DNA of 48,861 nucleotides from NCBI GenBank assembly GCA_021161675.1, contig JAGHAF010000040.1, positions 1 to 48,861 on the forward strand, given 5' to 3'. This DNA comes from Planctomycetota bacterium. GTDB taxonomy: Bacteria > Planctomycetota > Brocadiia > SM23-32. The notes beneath the pieces are model-generated. The model saw only the letters and a program-made list of their open reading frames with translations, did not search any database and had not been told where the DNA came from. Shown in pieces: positions 41,132 through 48,861 of the stretch (within the stretch, counting starts at the first letter, position 1; every line of letters begins with the position of its first letter). The position numbers and the translations under genes were made by a program.

Positions 41132-42631
41132 TCAAAAGAGGTGTCTGAGGCGTGGGTAGAGCTGCCGGTAGCGCTCGAGATGTTGTGCGTATAGCGCGCT
41201 CATCTCCTCTCGGGGCTCATAAATGGTGGGCCCTTCGTCGGGCAGCATTGAATCCAGCCTGTCGCGAGTCAAGACCCCTGCGGCCAGGCCGGCCAGCAGG
41301 GCGGCGCCATAGGCTGCGTCCCTTTGGGAGGGATAGGCGACGACGGGCAGGCCCATCACGTCCGCCTTTATCTGGCACCAGAGGGCGCTGGCTGAGCCGC
41401 CGCCACAGCTTCTGAGCGCGTCGGGTGAAAGTCCCGCCCGGCGCGCAATGTCCAGGTTCTGGCGAAGCGCGTAGGCGACCCCCTCCATTATGGAGCGGGC
41501 CAGCTCTGCGCGCGTAGTGCTCAGCCCGAAGCCCAGGGCAACGCCCCGTGCATTGGGGTCCCAGACGGGCGCTCGCTCGCCGGCCAAATAGGGCAGGAAC
41601 AAGAGACCGGTTGGCCTATCCGGCAGATCGTCTATTTGCTCTTCGAGGATTTCGTAAGCGCTCACGCCGCGCCGCTGCGCCTCCTGGCGTTCCGCGTGGC
41701 AGAACTGGCGGACGAACCACTCAAGGGAAGCGCCCGCCGCCGACATGGGCGCGTGATTGATGTACACGTCGGGCAACAGGTGCGCGGAGACGGCCAGGCT
41801 TTCCTCAGCACTGGGCCTGGGCGCTACGATGCCGAACCCGCCGGATGTGCCCGTCACCTCGAAGGCGCGGCCCGGCGCGTGCGCCCCCACAGCAAGGGCT
41901 GCGCAGGCCGTGTCCATGCCGCCCGCGGCCACCGGCAGCCCTTCGGGCAGGCAAGCCTCGGCCGCGGCCTGCGGCGAGACATGACCGACAATTGACCCAC
42001 AGGGCAGAATGGGCGGTATCCTGTCCGTGGGGAAGTTGGCCCACGAGCATAGCGTCCGACTCCAGCGGCCCGTTTCAAGCTCGATGGGATATCCCATGGC
42101 GCTGGACCTATCCAGCGCGTGCCGCCCACAGAGTCGCCATGTCACATAGCCGGTTGTGGAAGGGAACGTCATGGCGCGCTCGAACACGGTCGGTTCGCGC
42201 TCCTGGAGCCATAGAATCTTGGGCCATATGGTGAACGCGGCGGGGGGCAGCCCGGTTATGGAGCGGACCTTCGCCCTGCCGAAGTTCCGCGCTATCTGGG
42301 CCGTTTGCACGGAGGCGCGGGTGTCTTGCCACAAGATGGCCTTGCGCAGGGGGGCGCCCTGGGCGTCCAGCGGCAGCAAGGGGGCGCTTTGCCCGCTGAC
42401 GGCCAGTGCCGCAAGGCTGTCCGCCGGGACGCGAGCGAAGAGTTCCCGCGCGCAGCGGCAGAGCGCGCCCCACCACGTGGCGGCGTCCTGTTCGGCGCGG
42501 CCCTCTCCAGGGTGTTCCGGGCTATAGTGGGCGCGTGCAGCCCCGATTACCCGCCCATGCGCTGAGACGGCGCAGAGCCGGCACCCCGTAGTGCCGATAT
42601 CCACTCCAAGAAGGAGACGATCTTCGCTCAT
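41132..42631 (-). CDS. xylB: FGGY-family carbohydrate kinase, probable xylulokinase
   Basis: Phosphorylates a pentulose, probably D-xylulose, with ATP. The 499-residue protein shows LLGVDIGTTGCRLCAVS (phosphate 1 loop), ALAVSGQSAPLLPLD, ILWQDTRA, the catalytic-Asp region AAGGMDTACAAL, EVTGTSGGFG and the C-terminal CGGGSASALWCQIKADVMGLPV. FGGY members differ in sugar preference, so the xylulokinase name is a best match, not proof. It stands 105 bp upstream of the GT2 gene; no xylose isomerase or transporter is nearby. Confidence 0.88.
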   Translation of the reverse strand: MSEDRLLLGVDIGTTGCRLCAVSAHGRVIGAARAHYSPEHPGEGRAEQDAATWWGALCRCARELFARVPADSLAALAVSGQSAPLLPLDAQGAPLRKAILWQDTRASVQTAQIARNFGRAKVRSITGLPPAAFTIWPKILWLQEREPTVFERAMTFPSTTGYVTWRLCGRHALDRSSAMGYPIELETGRWSRTLCSWANFPTDRIPPILPCGSIVGHVSPQAAAEACLPEGLPVAAGGMDTACAALAVGAHAPGRAFEVTGTSGGFGIVAPRPSAEESLAVSAHLLPDVYINHAPMSAAGASLEWFVRQFCHAERQEAQRRGVSAYEILEEQIDDLPDRPTGLLFLPYLAGERAPVWDPNARGVALGFGLSTTRAELARSIMEGVAYALRQNLDIARRAGLSPDALRSCGGGSASALWCQIKADVMGLPVVAYPSQRDAAYGAALLAGLAAGVLTRDRLDSMLPDEGPTIYEPREEMSALYAQHLERYRQLYPRLRHLF

Positions 42632-42709
42632 GATCCACCCCGCACTGGTTGGATTTGACAGCGCCCGACCCTCAAAGTTACTCGAAACCGGCGCCGCCGT
42701 CCAACACGC

Positions 42710-42737
42710 TTGACAGAATCATATCATTGAGGACAAT
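42710..42737 (+). promoter_or_regulatory. Promoter of the amidohydrolase-like/beta-propeller operon
   Basis: Perfect TTGACA (42710-42715), 16 bp, GACAAT (42732-42737, 4/6), 51 bp before the GTG start. The region around it (42700-42760) is AT-rich compared with its surroundings. Confidence 0.5.
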
Positions 42738-42788
42738 TACAGTATTGGTAAGTAACGGGTATCGCGGCATGTATGTGGAGGACCTTTC

Positions 42789-43595
42789 GTGCTGATAGAC
42801 TTCAACGCGCCTATTTACGACGAATCGGGGTATGGGGAAGCGCTCGCCGAAACGGCGAAGAACCTGGGCCTGACGCACCTGTGCATAAGCGGCGGCGAAG
42901 CGCGATACGGCAGGGCCGCCAACTCCCAGGTGCGGCACATCTCAAGACAATACCCGGAGCTTTTCATCCCGTTTGCCCGGATGGACCTGGACCGGGACGG
43001 TCCGGAGACCGTCGAGAGGTTTGCCCGGGCCGGTTTTCAGGGGCTTTGCACGTGGGCGCCGCGCAGACCTTACGACGACGAATCCTATTTCCCGTCCTAC
43101 GAGGCGGCGCAGGCTCTGAGGCTGCCCGTGCAATTTCATACGGGGTTTCTGCCGCATACCCCGCTGGACCGCGCGCGCGGGGTGCGCTGCGAGAACATGC
43201 GCCCTGTCTACCTGGACACGATTGCTCGCTGTTTCCCGGAGTTGACGATCGTGGGAGTCGGCCTGGGAGGCCCGTGGCGCCGGGAGGCGCTGGAGGCGAT
43301 GCGCAATCACCAGAGAGTTTTCTTTGACCTGTCGGGGGATGTGCTGAATTGGATTGAGAGCGACCCCCTGGCCGCTTTGCTCGGAGCGAATCGTTCCGGC
43401 GTATGGGAGAAGGCGCCAAGCAAGGGCCTGTGGAACCAGATCATCTTCGGCAGTGGGGTCCGTCACGAGGAAATCGCGTCGGTAGAGCGGGACTATCAAA
43501 GGATGTTTCGTTCGCTGGCGGTGGATCGGCAGCAGATAAATGACGTCCTCGGCGCCACCGCGGCAAGGCTGCTCAACGTGTCGGGTAGTTCTTGA
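42789..43595 (+). CDS. Amidohydrolase_2-family protein lacking most metal ligands (probable pseudoenzyme)
   Basis: A 268-residue TIM-barrel protein resembling ACMSD/amidohydrolase_2 enzymes. The GTG start follows GGAGG by eight bases. The fold markers are in order, but the catalytic residues are not: the N-terminal IDxHxH reads IDFNAPIYD; VQFHTG keeps H117; the usual HxGG reads GVGLGG (156-161); the catalytic-Asp segment FGTD reads FGSG (220-223). With one ligand left, ordinary metal-dependent hydrolysis is improbable. It heads a tight operon with the beta-propeller (22 bp away). It could bind a ligand or act as a scaffold; that is inference. Confidence 0.8.
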   Translation: MLIDFNAPIYDESGYGEALAETAKNLGLTHLCISGGEARYGRAANSQVRHISRQYPELFIPFARMDLDRDGPETVERFARAGFQGLCTWAPRRPYDDESYFPSYEAAQALRLPVQFHTGFLPHTPLDRARGVRCENMRPVYLDTIARCFPELTIVGVGLGGPWRREALEAMRNHQRVFFDLSGDVLNWIESDPLAALLGANRSGVWEKAPSKGLWNQIIFGSGVRHEEIASVERDYQRMFRSLAVDRQQINDVLGATAARLLNVSGSS

Positions 43596-43617
43596 ACAAA
43601 TCACAAGGGATAGAGTA

Positions 43618-45558
43618 ATGTCACAGAACGATGCGGAAGCGTCGGTGACGACGTGGCAGTTCGGGCCGGAAGGAATCATACAACGCGTAGAGGTGGCCGC
43701 GCGGGCGCCGCTGAGCGTAGTCGCTGATGACTCGCCTCATATCTACGTGCTTGGGCAGGACGGGCAGGTGCAGGGCAAGTTCCGCGTGGGGGCGCAGGTG
43801 CGCCGTCTGCGGGCAAACGACGATGGCTCTATGTTCACAGCCCTCGCCGGGGGAAGGGTGATTTACGCTTTCGACCAAACCGGGAAGCTCGAGTGGCGCG
43901 TGGAGTTCCAAACTGAGGTCATTGACTACGCCCAGGACCCCGGCCCCGCGCACATCGTAGCCGTCGGTCCGGAGGGCAAGGTCTATATGCACGACATTCA
44001 GTCGCGCCGCACTTTCATCGCCGAGACGAATCGCCCGGTGCAATCCGTCGAGTTGCTCGAGGCGGCGCCCCTGCGGATCGGAATAGCAAGCGGCGAGGGA
44101 CGGCTGAGCGTGGCGAGGATTGACGGGGAGATCGCGTGGGACACGGACATCAAGAGCCGCACCGGACCTATCTGCTTCGCTTCAAGGGCCGGACTTGTCG
44201 CCGTGCCGGCCTTAGACAAAGGACTTATCCTTTTCGGCCTCAGGGGTGAACGCAAAGGCAGTATAGATTTGGGAAGGCCCGTCATGCGTGCGGCGGCGAC
44301 GCAAGATGGATCGGGTTTCGTAATCGAGGCGGAAAGCGGCACCTTGCTCATGGTGGACCTCGAATCGAAGGTTGACTGGGAATGGAAGCCCGGCCCCAAG
44401 CTTTCCGATTGGGCTCTCGGCGGCGGGGGCCGCGTGATCGCCGCCACGCAAGGGTCGCTCGAGTTGTGCGTTCGCGACGTGGCGCCCCCGAGCCATGCGC
44501 GGGCGGAAGCGCCGGCGGTTGCATTACATTGCAGCATTCCCGTAACTGCCGGGGCGGCGCCGTCCGATGTCAAATCCGGCCATGTCCGATGGTCCGGCAA
44601 GCTGCCCCAGGACGTAGCCTCCGCTGGCGTCGCGCTGTTGGCGGTGACGCGAGGCGGCGAGTCGGGGATACTGGTTTCATCCAGTGGCAGTATGCTGATT
44701 ATGGACGGGCGGGGCGCGGTCATACATCGTCACGAGCTGCCAATGCCCACTCACATGGCGCCGGTGGCGCCCGCGGACGCACTGGCGTTGTGGAGCGAGA
44801 AGGGCGCCTTGCTCATAGGCCCCGGGGAGGTGGAGTCGCGGCGGATCGTTTTTGACGTCCCCGTCCGATACCTGGACTGCGCGAATGAACTGGACGTGAT
44901 ATGCACCGCCGGCATTGACGACGTGGTGCGCGTTTTTGACGGACAGGGCGAACTGCTTTGGTCCAGGGAGTATGAGCATCCGCCGGTGGGGGTCTTCTGC
45001 AGCCCGGATGGCAGGACCATTATGGCACACGACCAATCGGGCCGATTCCGCTCTTACGACCGCTCCGGCCGCCTGCTGAAGAAGTTTCGGTTCGCCGACG
45101 AGGAAGATTATCGCTCATGGGGGTTGGGAAGCGGCTTTGCAGTCTTGAGCACACCCTCGGGGATGGTGATGGTGCGCAGTACGGTGGGAGGGAAGCTCTG
45201 GAAGGGACGGCCGCTCAAAGCGATCGCAAACATCGAGGTTTTCGAGGATTACGCTGTCGTCTACCCCGTAGATAGGGGCTGCGCTATGCTCGTCCCCTCC
45301 GAGAATAAATGCGTTAGGTTGGAGCCGCCGCCCGGCCTGCTCTGTCTGAGACGTGGGCGCGGGCGGGGTCCCATTCTGGTGCACCAGCAGGACAGCGTCC
45401 TTACGGCATACATGGGTCGCGGGCAGGCCCTTGAGCTGTTGTGGCGCGTCGAGTGCGGCGATAGAATCAGCCAGTTCACGGTGGATCGGGACGGCGCCGT
45501 GGTCGCAGCCGTGGCCGGAAGCAAGATATTCCTGATTGACTGTGCAGAGCAGCCATAG
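43618..45558 (+). CDS. Cytoplasmic PQQ/WD40-like beta-propeller protein
   Basis: A 646-residue protein starting at ATG 43618, nine bases after AGGGAT. It has no signal peptide or membrane span. The sequence is made of beta-propeller-like units of about 40 residues with patterns such as IYVLGQDGQVQGKF, VIYAFDQTGKLEWRV, VRVFDGQGELLWSREYE, FRSYDRSGRLLKKF and IFLIDCAEQP, matching PQQ/WD40-like blades; probably two propellers. No catalytic motif is visible, so a binding or scaffold role is likely. It is the second gene of the operon at 42789-46525, and I cannot assign it to a named family. Confidence 0.82.
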   Translation: MSQNDAEASVTTWQFGPEGIIQRVEVAARAPLSVVADDSPHIYVLGQDGQVQGKFRVGAQVRRLRANDDGSMFTALAGGRVIYAFDQTGKLEWRVEFQTEVIDYAQDPGPAHIVAVGPEGKVYMHDIQSRRTFIAETNRPVQSVELLEAAPLRIGIASGEGRLSVARIDGEIAWDTDIKSRTGPICFASRAGLVAVPALDKGLILFGLRGERKGSIDLGRPVMRAAATQDGSGFVIEAESGTLLMVDLESKVDWEWKPGPKLSDWALGGGGRVIAATQGSLELCVRDVAPPSHARAEAPAVALHCSIPVTAGAAPSDVKSGHVRWSGKLPQDVASAGVALLAVTRGGESGILVSSSGSMLIMDGRGAVIHRHELPMPTHMAPVAPADALALWSEKGALLIGPGEVESRRIVFDVPVRYLDCANELDVICTAGIDDVVRVFDGQGELLWSREYEHPPVGVFCSPDGRTIMAHDQSGRFRSYDRSGRLLKKFRFADEEDYRSWGLGSGFAVLSTPSGMVMVRSTVGGKLWKGRPLKAIANIEVFEDYAVVYPVDRGCAMLVPSENKCVRLEPPPGLLCLRRGRGRGPILVHQQDSVLTAYMGRGQALELLWRVECGDRISQFTVDRDGAVVAAVAGSKIFLIDCAEQP

Positions 45559-45572
45559 GGTGGGGGGAGAAA

Positions 45573-46067
45573 ATGCTGGTAGGCGTGATGGCGGACACGC
45601 ATGACAACATGCCGATGATCCAGGCTGCGCTCACGGAGTTTCAACGCAGGGGCGTGGAGGCGATTCTGCACGCCGGGGATATCGTGGCGCCTTTCGCGCT
45701 CACGCTTGTTATGAGGCCGGGCATCCGGGTGATCGCCGTTTTCGGCAACAATGACGGTGAGCGCCGTGGGCTCACAGCGCTGTGCCCCGAGATCCATGCG
45801 CCGCCGTATCGCTTCCAATTGGGGGGCCGATCCATTATGATGACGCACGACATAAAGTCACTCGGCAAGGATGAAGCCCAAGGCGCTGACCTGGTGATTT
45901 TCGGCCATTCTCACGAGGCGGAGATACGCCACGGCGCCCCACTGGTCCTCAATCCCGGTGGCGGCGGCGGCTGGCTGAGCGGACGCTCGACAGTCGCAAT
46001 TGTGGAGCTTGACGAAATGGAGGCTGAGATTATTGACCTCGGAAAGCAGGAGACCGTTTTCCTATGA
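45573..46067 (+). CDS. YfcE/MJ0936-type metallophosphodiesterase
   Basis: A 164-residue minimal calcineurin-like phosphoesterase with every metal ligand: MADTHDN (D8, H10), HAGDIV (D36), FGNND (N59, D61), MTHD (H92) and GHSHEAE (H112, H114). Relatives cleave phosphodiesters such as cyclic nucleotides or model substrates in vitro. It starts 14 bp after the propeller gene and its stop overlaps the lipoprotein start (ATGA, 46064-46067), so it is part of the same operon. The physiological substrate is unknown. Confidence 0.92.
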   Translation: MLVGVMADTHDNMPMIQAALTEFQRRGVEAILHAGDIVAPFALTLVMRPGIRVIAVFGNNDGERRGLTALCPEIHAPPYRFQLGGRSIMMTHDIKSLGKDEAQGADLVIFGHSHEAEIRHGAPLVLNPGGGGGWLSGRSTVAIVELDEMEAEIIDLGKQETVFL

Positions 46068-46525
46068 GTCGAAGGAAGATGGCATTGCTGATGGTGGCGG
46101 TTCTGGTTCTATCTACGGCGGGCTGTGTGGAGCGGATGATCTCGATTCGTTCCGATCCGCCGGGAGCCCCCGTCTGGGTGGATGAGCGGCGCGTGGGCGT
46201 CACGCCGGTTGAATACGGCTTCGCCCATTACGGGAGCCGCCGCGTGCGCGTCGGCCCCATCCGCACCGAGCATGGGAAAGTGCAGTACGCCGAGCAGGAA
46301 AAGGTCTTCGACATCCGAGCGCCGTGGTATGAGAAGTTCCCGATTGACTTCTTCTTCGAGGCGCTTTACCCCGTCAAGCTTGTGGACCAGCACGAATTAC
46401 CCCTTCTTGTCTTGGAGGAGCCCAAAATGGATTCCGAGCCCTACACTGACCCGCAGGTGAAAGATCTGATCGACAGGGCGGAGAGCTTCCGAGAGCAGGC
46501 AATGAACCCCGCCGAGGGCGATTGA
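46064..46525 (+). CDS. PEGA-domain lipoprotein
   Basis: A 153-residue lipoprotein: signal peptide with lipobox LSTAGC (Cys about residue 21), then a PEGA unit (about 26-70: ISIRSDPPGAPVWVDERRVGVTPVEYGFAHYGSRR, a short beta-sandwich related to surface-layer repeats), then YEKFPIDFFFEALYPVKLVD and a Pro/acidic tail. PEGA lipoproteins of this shape are frequent in Planctomycetes-like genomes and have no fixed function. It is translationally coupled to the phosphodiesterase. Confidence 0.88.
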   Translation: MSRRKMALLMVAVLVLSTAGCVERMISIRSDPPGAPVWVDERRVGVTPVEYGFAHYGSRRVRVGPIRTEHGKVQYAEQEKVFDIRAPWYEKFPIDFFFEALYPVKLVDQHELPLLVLEEPKMDSEPYTDPQVKDLIDRAESFREQAMNPAEGD

Positions 46526-46590
46526 GTTCGGCTTCGTCGCGTGCAGATGCTCAACCACGAACGCGAGCGGCCAGGGGGCGGCGAAAATCC

Positions 46591-46784
46591 ATGACGAGAA
46601 TAGCGAAAGCGTTGATCGGGGCGCTCTTGCCGGCGCTCCTACTACCGCAGGCTAACGCTGCTGGGCCTGATGAGGCGCAAAGGCTACCAGGTCGCACGTG
46701 GCGTACGCGCTCTGGCGAATTACCCGGCGGAACTTTGGGCAGGATTATCTGAAGTGGAAGCTCTGGTGGTCCGACCGTAAGTAG
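46591..46784 (+). pseudogene. Collapsed HEAT-repeat protein gene (signal peptide and C-terminus only)
   Basis: An ATG at 46591 opens a clear signal peptide (MTRIAKALIGALLPALLL, cleavage after ANA) and a few mature residues. A different frame then ends with NFGQDYLKWKLWWSDRK and a TAG at 46782-46784; that tail is the typical end of HEAT-repeat proteins (family pattern NFGYDxxxWxxWW). A whole protein would be several hundred residues. I read this as one gene that lost nearly all its repeats and changed frame between about 46675 and 46700. Confidence 0.6.
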
Positions 46785-46823
46785 CGGGCGCCGGCCGGGC
46801 CTCCAAAGGCGGCCTGAGCGATC

Positions 46824-48011
46824 TCATTCGCCGGCCGCGCGGCCCGCCAGAAACTCGTTCGCTACGTTCGCCATCATCAAGATAGCGGGCTCGAGCGCCT
46901 CGCTGCCAAAGTCGAACTGCGCCGTGTGGAGGTTCTCATCCGAGCGGACGCCCACGCGGAAGAAAATCCCGGGCACGCCGCCCTGCTCCGCCAGGAAGAA
47001 CGCAAAGTCCTCCGCTCCCATACGCTGCTCCCCCATCTCCACGACGTTCTGCCGGCCCAGCAACTCCGTTCCGACCCGCCGGACAAGCTCCAGCAGTTCG
47101 GGATCGTTCTTCACGGGAGGATAGGGCACGCCGATGTCTTCAATAGTGACTGAGCCGCGCAGCGTTTCGGCCACGCCGGTCGCTATGCGCTCCAGGCCGG
47201 CACGCAGCTCATAGAGCACGTCCATCTCGACGGCGCGTATCGTGCCCAGCAGCGTCGCCTCTGGAGGGATGATGTTCTCCTTCGTGCCGGCCTGAAACGC
47301 GCAGAAACTTATGACCGCAGGCCGCGCCGGATGTGTCTCCCGGCTGACGACGGTCTGGGCGGCCACTACGATCTCGGAGCCTATCATAATAGGGTCCACC
47401 GTCGTGTTCGGCATGGAACCGTGGCCGCCGCGGCCTTTGATTTCCATCCGGAAGCCCAGCATGGCGGCGGTAGGGGTGGGGGAAAGGGCTATCTGCCCGG
47501 GCTCAACGCCGCTGTAGCCGTGAAGCGCGAAGATGGCGTCGGCGTGCGGATCGTCCAGCGCGCCTTCCTGCATCATTCGTCGTCCGCCGCCGCCGCCTTC
47601 TTCGGCAGGCTGGAAGATAAACTTCACGTCGCCCGGCAGGCTCTGCCTTCTATCCGCCAGCAGGCGGGCTACGCTGAGGAGGACGGCCACGTGGCCGTCA
47701 TGGCCGCAGGCGTGCATCACGCCTTCATTCTCCGAGGCGTAGGGCAGGCCGGTTTGCTCCAGGATAGGGAGGGCGTCCATGTCCGCGCGCAGGGCGACGG
47801 TGCGTCCACGCTTCGCCCCCCGCAGAAGGCCGACCACGCCCGTGCCGCCCACGCCGCTGCGCACCTGGTCGAGTCCCGCTTCCTCCAGCAGGCGGCTGAC
47901 GAGCGACGCCGTCCTCTCCTCTTCGTAGCCCAACTCCGGGTGGCGATGGATGTCCTCGCGGATATCTTCCGCATCCTGCAGAAACTGCTCACTTAGCGAC
48001 TCGATCAACAT
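46824..48011 (-). CDS. M20 family amidohydrolase/peptidase
   Basis: A 395-residue M20D metallohydrolase related to hippurate, indole-acetyl-amino-acid and N-acyl-diaminopimelate hydrolases. The metal site is seen in RADMDALPI, HACGHDGH, the catalytic FQPAEEGGGGG and MGAEDFAFF; the dimerisation domain begins GRGGHGSMP. The ATG follows AGGAGGG by nine bases, a strong ribosome site. It removes N-acyl groups from amino acids or peptides; the substrate is not shown. It lies just downstream of recG, 21 bp after its stop. Confidence 0.93.
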   Translation of the reverse strand: MLIESLSEQFLQDAEDIREDIHRHPELGYEEERTASLVSRLLEEAGLDQVRSGVGGTGVVGLLRGAKRGRTVALRADMDALPILEQTGLPYASENEGVMHACGHDGHVAVLLSVARLLADRRQSLPGDVKFIFQPAEEGGGGGRRMMQEGALDDPHADAIFALHGYSGVEPGQIALSPTPTAAMLGFRMEIKGRGGHGSMPNTTVDPIMIGSEIVVAAQTVVSRETHPARPAVISFCAFQAGTKENIIPPEATLLGTIRAVEMDVLYELRAGLERIATGVAETLRGSVTIEDIGVPYPPVKNDPELLELVRRVGTELLGRQNVVEMGEQRMGAEDFAFFLAEQGGVPGIFFRVGVRSDENLHTAQFDFGSEALEPAILMMANVANEFLAGRAAGE

Positions 48012-48032
48012 TGCGCATTCCCTCCTGGGTTA

Positions 48033-48861
48033 TCAAGCTACGTCTGCAAAGGTGAATCGTCCTCGGTAGCGCTCCAGCACACGGCGGCGCAGAAGACTGT
48101 GAGCGGGGTCGGTAAGGCGCCGGTCCGACTCCACCAGATTGAACGCGTCCTTTCGCGCCTGACGCAGTACCGTCAGGTCCGAGAAATCGTAGCAGCGCAA
48201 TTCTGGCATTCCGCTCTGCTGGGTGCCGAACAGCTCGCCGGGGCCGCGGATGCGCAGGTCCTCTTCGGCGATCTTGAACCCGTCATTGCTCTTGCACAGG
48301 ACTTCGAGGCGCGCGCCGGCCTCCTCCGTGCCGGGCTCGGCCAGAAGAAAGCACTTGCCCGGATGCTCTCCTCGGCCTATCCTGCCCCGTAGCTGGTGAA
48401 GTTGCGCCAGGCCCAGCCGCTCCGCGTGCTGGACGATCATCACAGTCGCGCGCGGGACGTCAATGCCAACCTCGATGACTGTTGTGGCGGCCATCACCTG
48501 GTAGCGCCCGTCACGGAAGGCCTCCATGGTTTGGCGCTTTTGAGCCGGTGGCATCTGCCCGTGCAGAAGGCAGCACTTGTAGTCGGGGAATATCTCCTCG
48601 CGCAGCTTCTGGTAGCCCTCTGTGGCGCTTGTGAGGTCCAGGTCCTTGTTCTCTTCCACCAGTGGGTACACCACGAAAGCGCTGCGGCCCTGCGCCAGCT
48701 CCTCTCTGGCCTGCTCGAAGGCCAGCCGCCAGCGCTCCGGGCCGTAGAGAAAGGTGGAGACCGCGCTGCGCCCCGGCGGCATTTCATCAATGGTGCTCAC
48801 GTCCATGTCAGCAAAATACGCCAGCGCCAATGTGCGGGGGATAGGCGTGGCGGTCATAATC
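48033..48861 (-). CDS. recG: ATP-dependent DNA helicase RecG (3' part)
   Basis: The reading frame is open to the window edge, so this is the C-terminal 276 residues or so of a protein normally near 680. It includes helicase motif III MTATPIPRTLAL, the HGQMPPAQKRQTMEAFRDG segment, motif V TTVIEVGIDVPRA, motif VI QLHQLRGRIGRG, and the RecG-specific EEDLRIRGPGELFGTQQSGMPE. RecG reverses stalled forks and processes Holliday junctions. The start is outside the window. Confidence 0.95.
   Translation of the reverse strand, partial: IMTATPIPRTLALAYFADMDVSTIDEMPPGRSAVSTFLYGPERWRLAFEQAREELAQGRSAFVVYPLVEENKDLDLTSATEGYQKLREEIFPDYKCCLLHGQMPPAQKRQTMEAFRDGRYQVMAATTVIEVGIDVPRATVMIVQHAERLGLAQLHQLRGRIGRGEHPGKCFLLAEPGTEEAGARLEVLCKSNDGFKIAEEDLRIRGPGELFGTQQSGMPELRCYDFSDLTVLRQARKDAFNLVESDRRLTDPAHSLLRRRVLERYRGRFTFADVA

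Noticed and set aside
1..48861. CRISPR arrays, insertion sequences, prophage genes, restriction or toxin-antitoxin systems
   Set aside because: I saw no regularly spaced direct repeats, transposase, integrase, phage or defence proteins anywhere in the window.

Overview
The window is about 49 kb of GC-rich bacterial chromosome. It is almost completely coding and carries roughly 35 real genes plus three tRNAs. The cell is Gram-negative: there is a two-partner secretion pair (outer-membrane TpsB and a TpsA exoprotein), a lipid-A-type glycosyltransferase set (GT2, LAB_N, ArnT/PMT-like GT39), YidC and a lipoprotein. A Ser/Thr kinase fused to 14 WD40 repeats, an FHA protein with a prepilin-like tail, ThuA, an amidohydrolase-family pseudoenzyme and a divergent DnaA paralogue all suggest an uncultured lineage around Planctomycetes/PVC, Hydrogenedentota or Sumerlaeota. 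That placement is inference; there is no rRNA in the window.

Layout. 1-240: end of an unidentified membrane protein and a junction that cuts off the TpsA gene. 177-3110 (-): tpsB-tpsA operon with its own near-consensus promoter. 3117-6533 (-): kinase/WD40 receptor. 6695-6966 (+): strong promoter, tRNA-Leu(GAG), tRNA-Arg(CCT). 7128-9386 (+): EIIA-CBS protein and NhaD/ArsB-type transporter. 9417-13429 (-): response-regulator remnant, GT2, LAB_N, a DUF1232::GT39 fusion and a gutted phosphoesterase. 13591-18249 (-): promoter, possible operator, then pta-ackA-alternative glmU-acp-nagB, which links acetyl-CoA/acetate with amino sugars. 18278-20681 (-): DUF2344 protein and RNase G behind a structured leader. 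20814-23624 (-): yidC and a phosphoesterase. 23625-26079 (+): about 1 kb of non-coding DNA, then a divergent DnaA. 26137-28532 (-): ThuA protein and an exported MEMO-AMMECR1 fusion. 28921-29529 (+): Sua5/YrdC. 29526-35090 (-): alaS, tRNA-Phe(GAA), FHA protein and sensor kinase. 35091-36157: about 1 kb of non-coding DNA with eroded dispersed repeats. 36158-39035: DUF192, ilvC (-), larC (+). 39183-42631 (-): xylB-like kinase, GT2, flippase-like membrane protein. 42789-46784 (+): amidohydrolase pseudoenzyme, beta-propeller, YfcE phosphodiesterase, PEGA lipoprotein and a collapsed HEAT-repeat gene. 46824-48861 (-): M20 peptidase and the 3' part of recG.

Most intriguing are: the four-gene operon at 42789-46525, headed by an amidohydrolase fold that has lost its metal ligands; the exported MEMO-AMMECR1 fusion without the LRGCIG motif; the DnaA paralogue without an arginine finger; the DUF1232::GT39 fusion; the acetate/amino-sugar operon; and a family of imperfect inverted repeats placed between convergent genes. 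Several genes (tpsA, a phosphoesterase, a receiver domain, a HEAT protein) have lost their middle or their 3' end, so either deletion decay or assembly collapse has marked this region.
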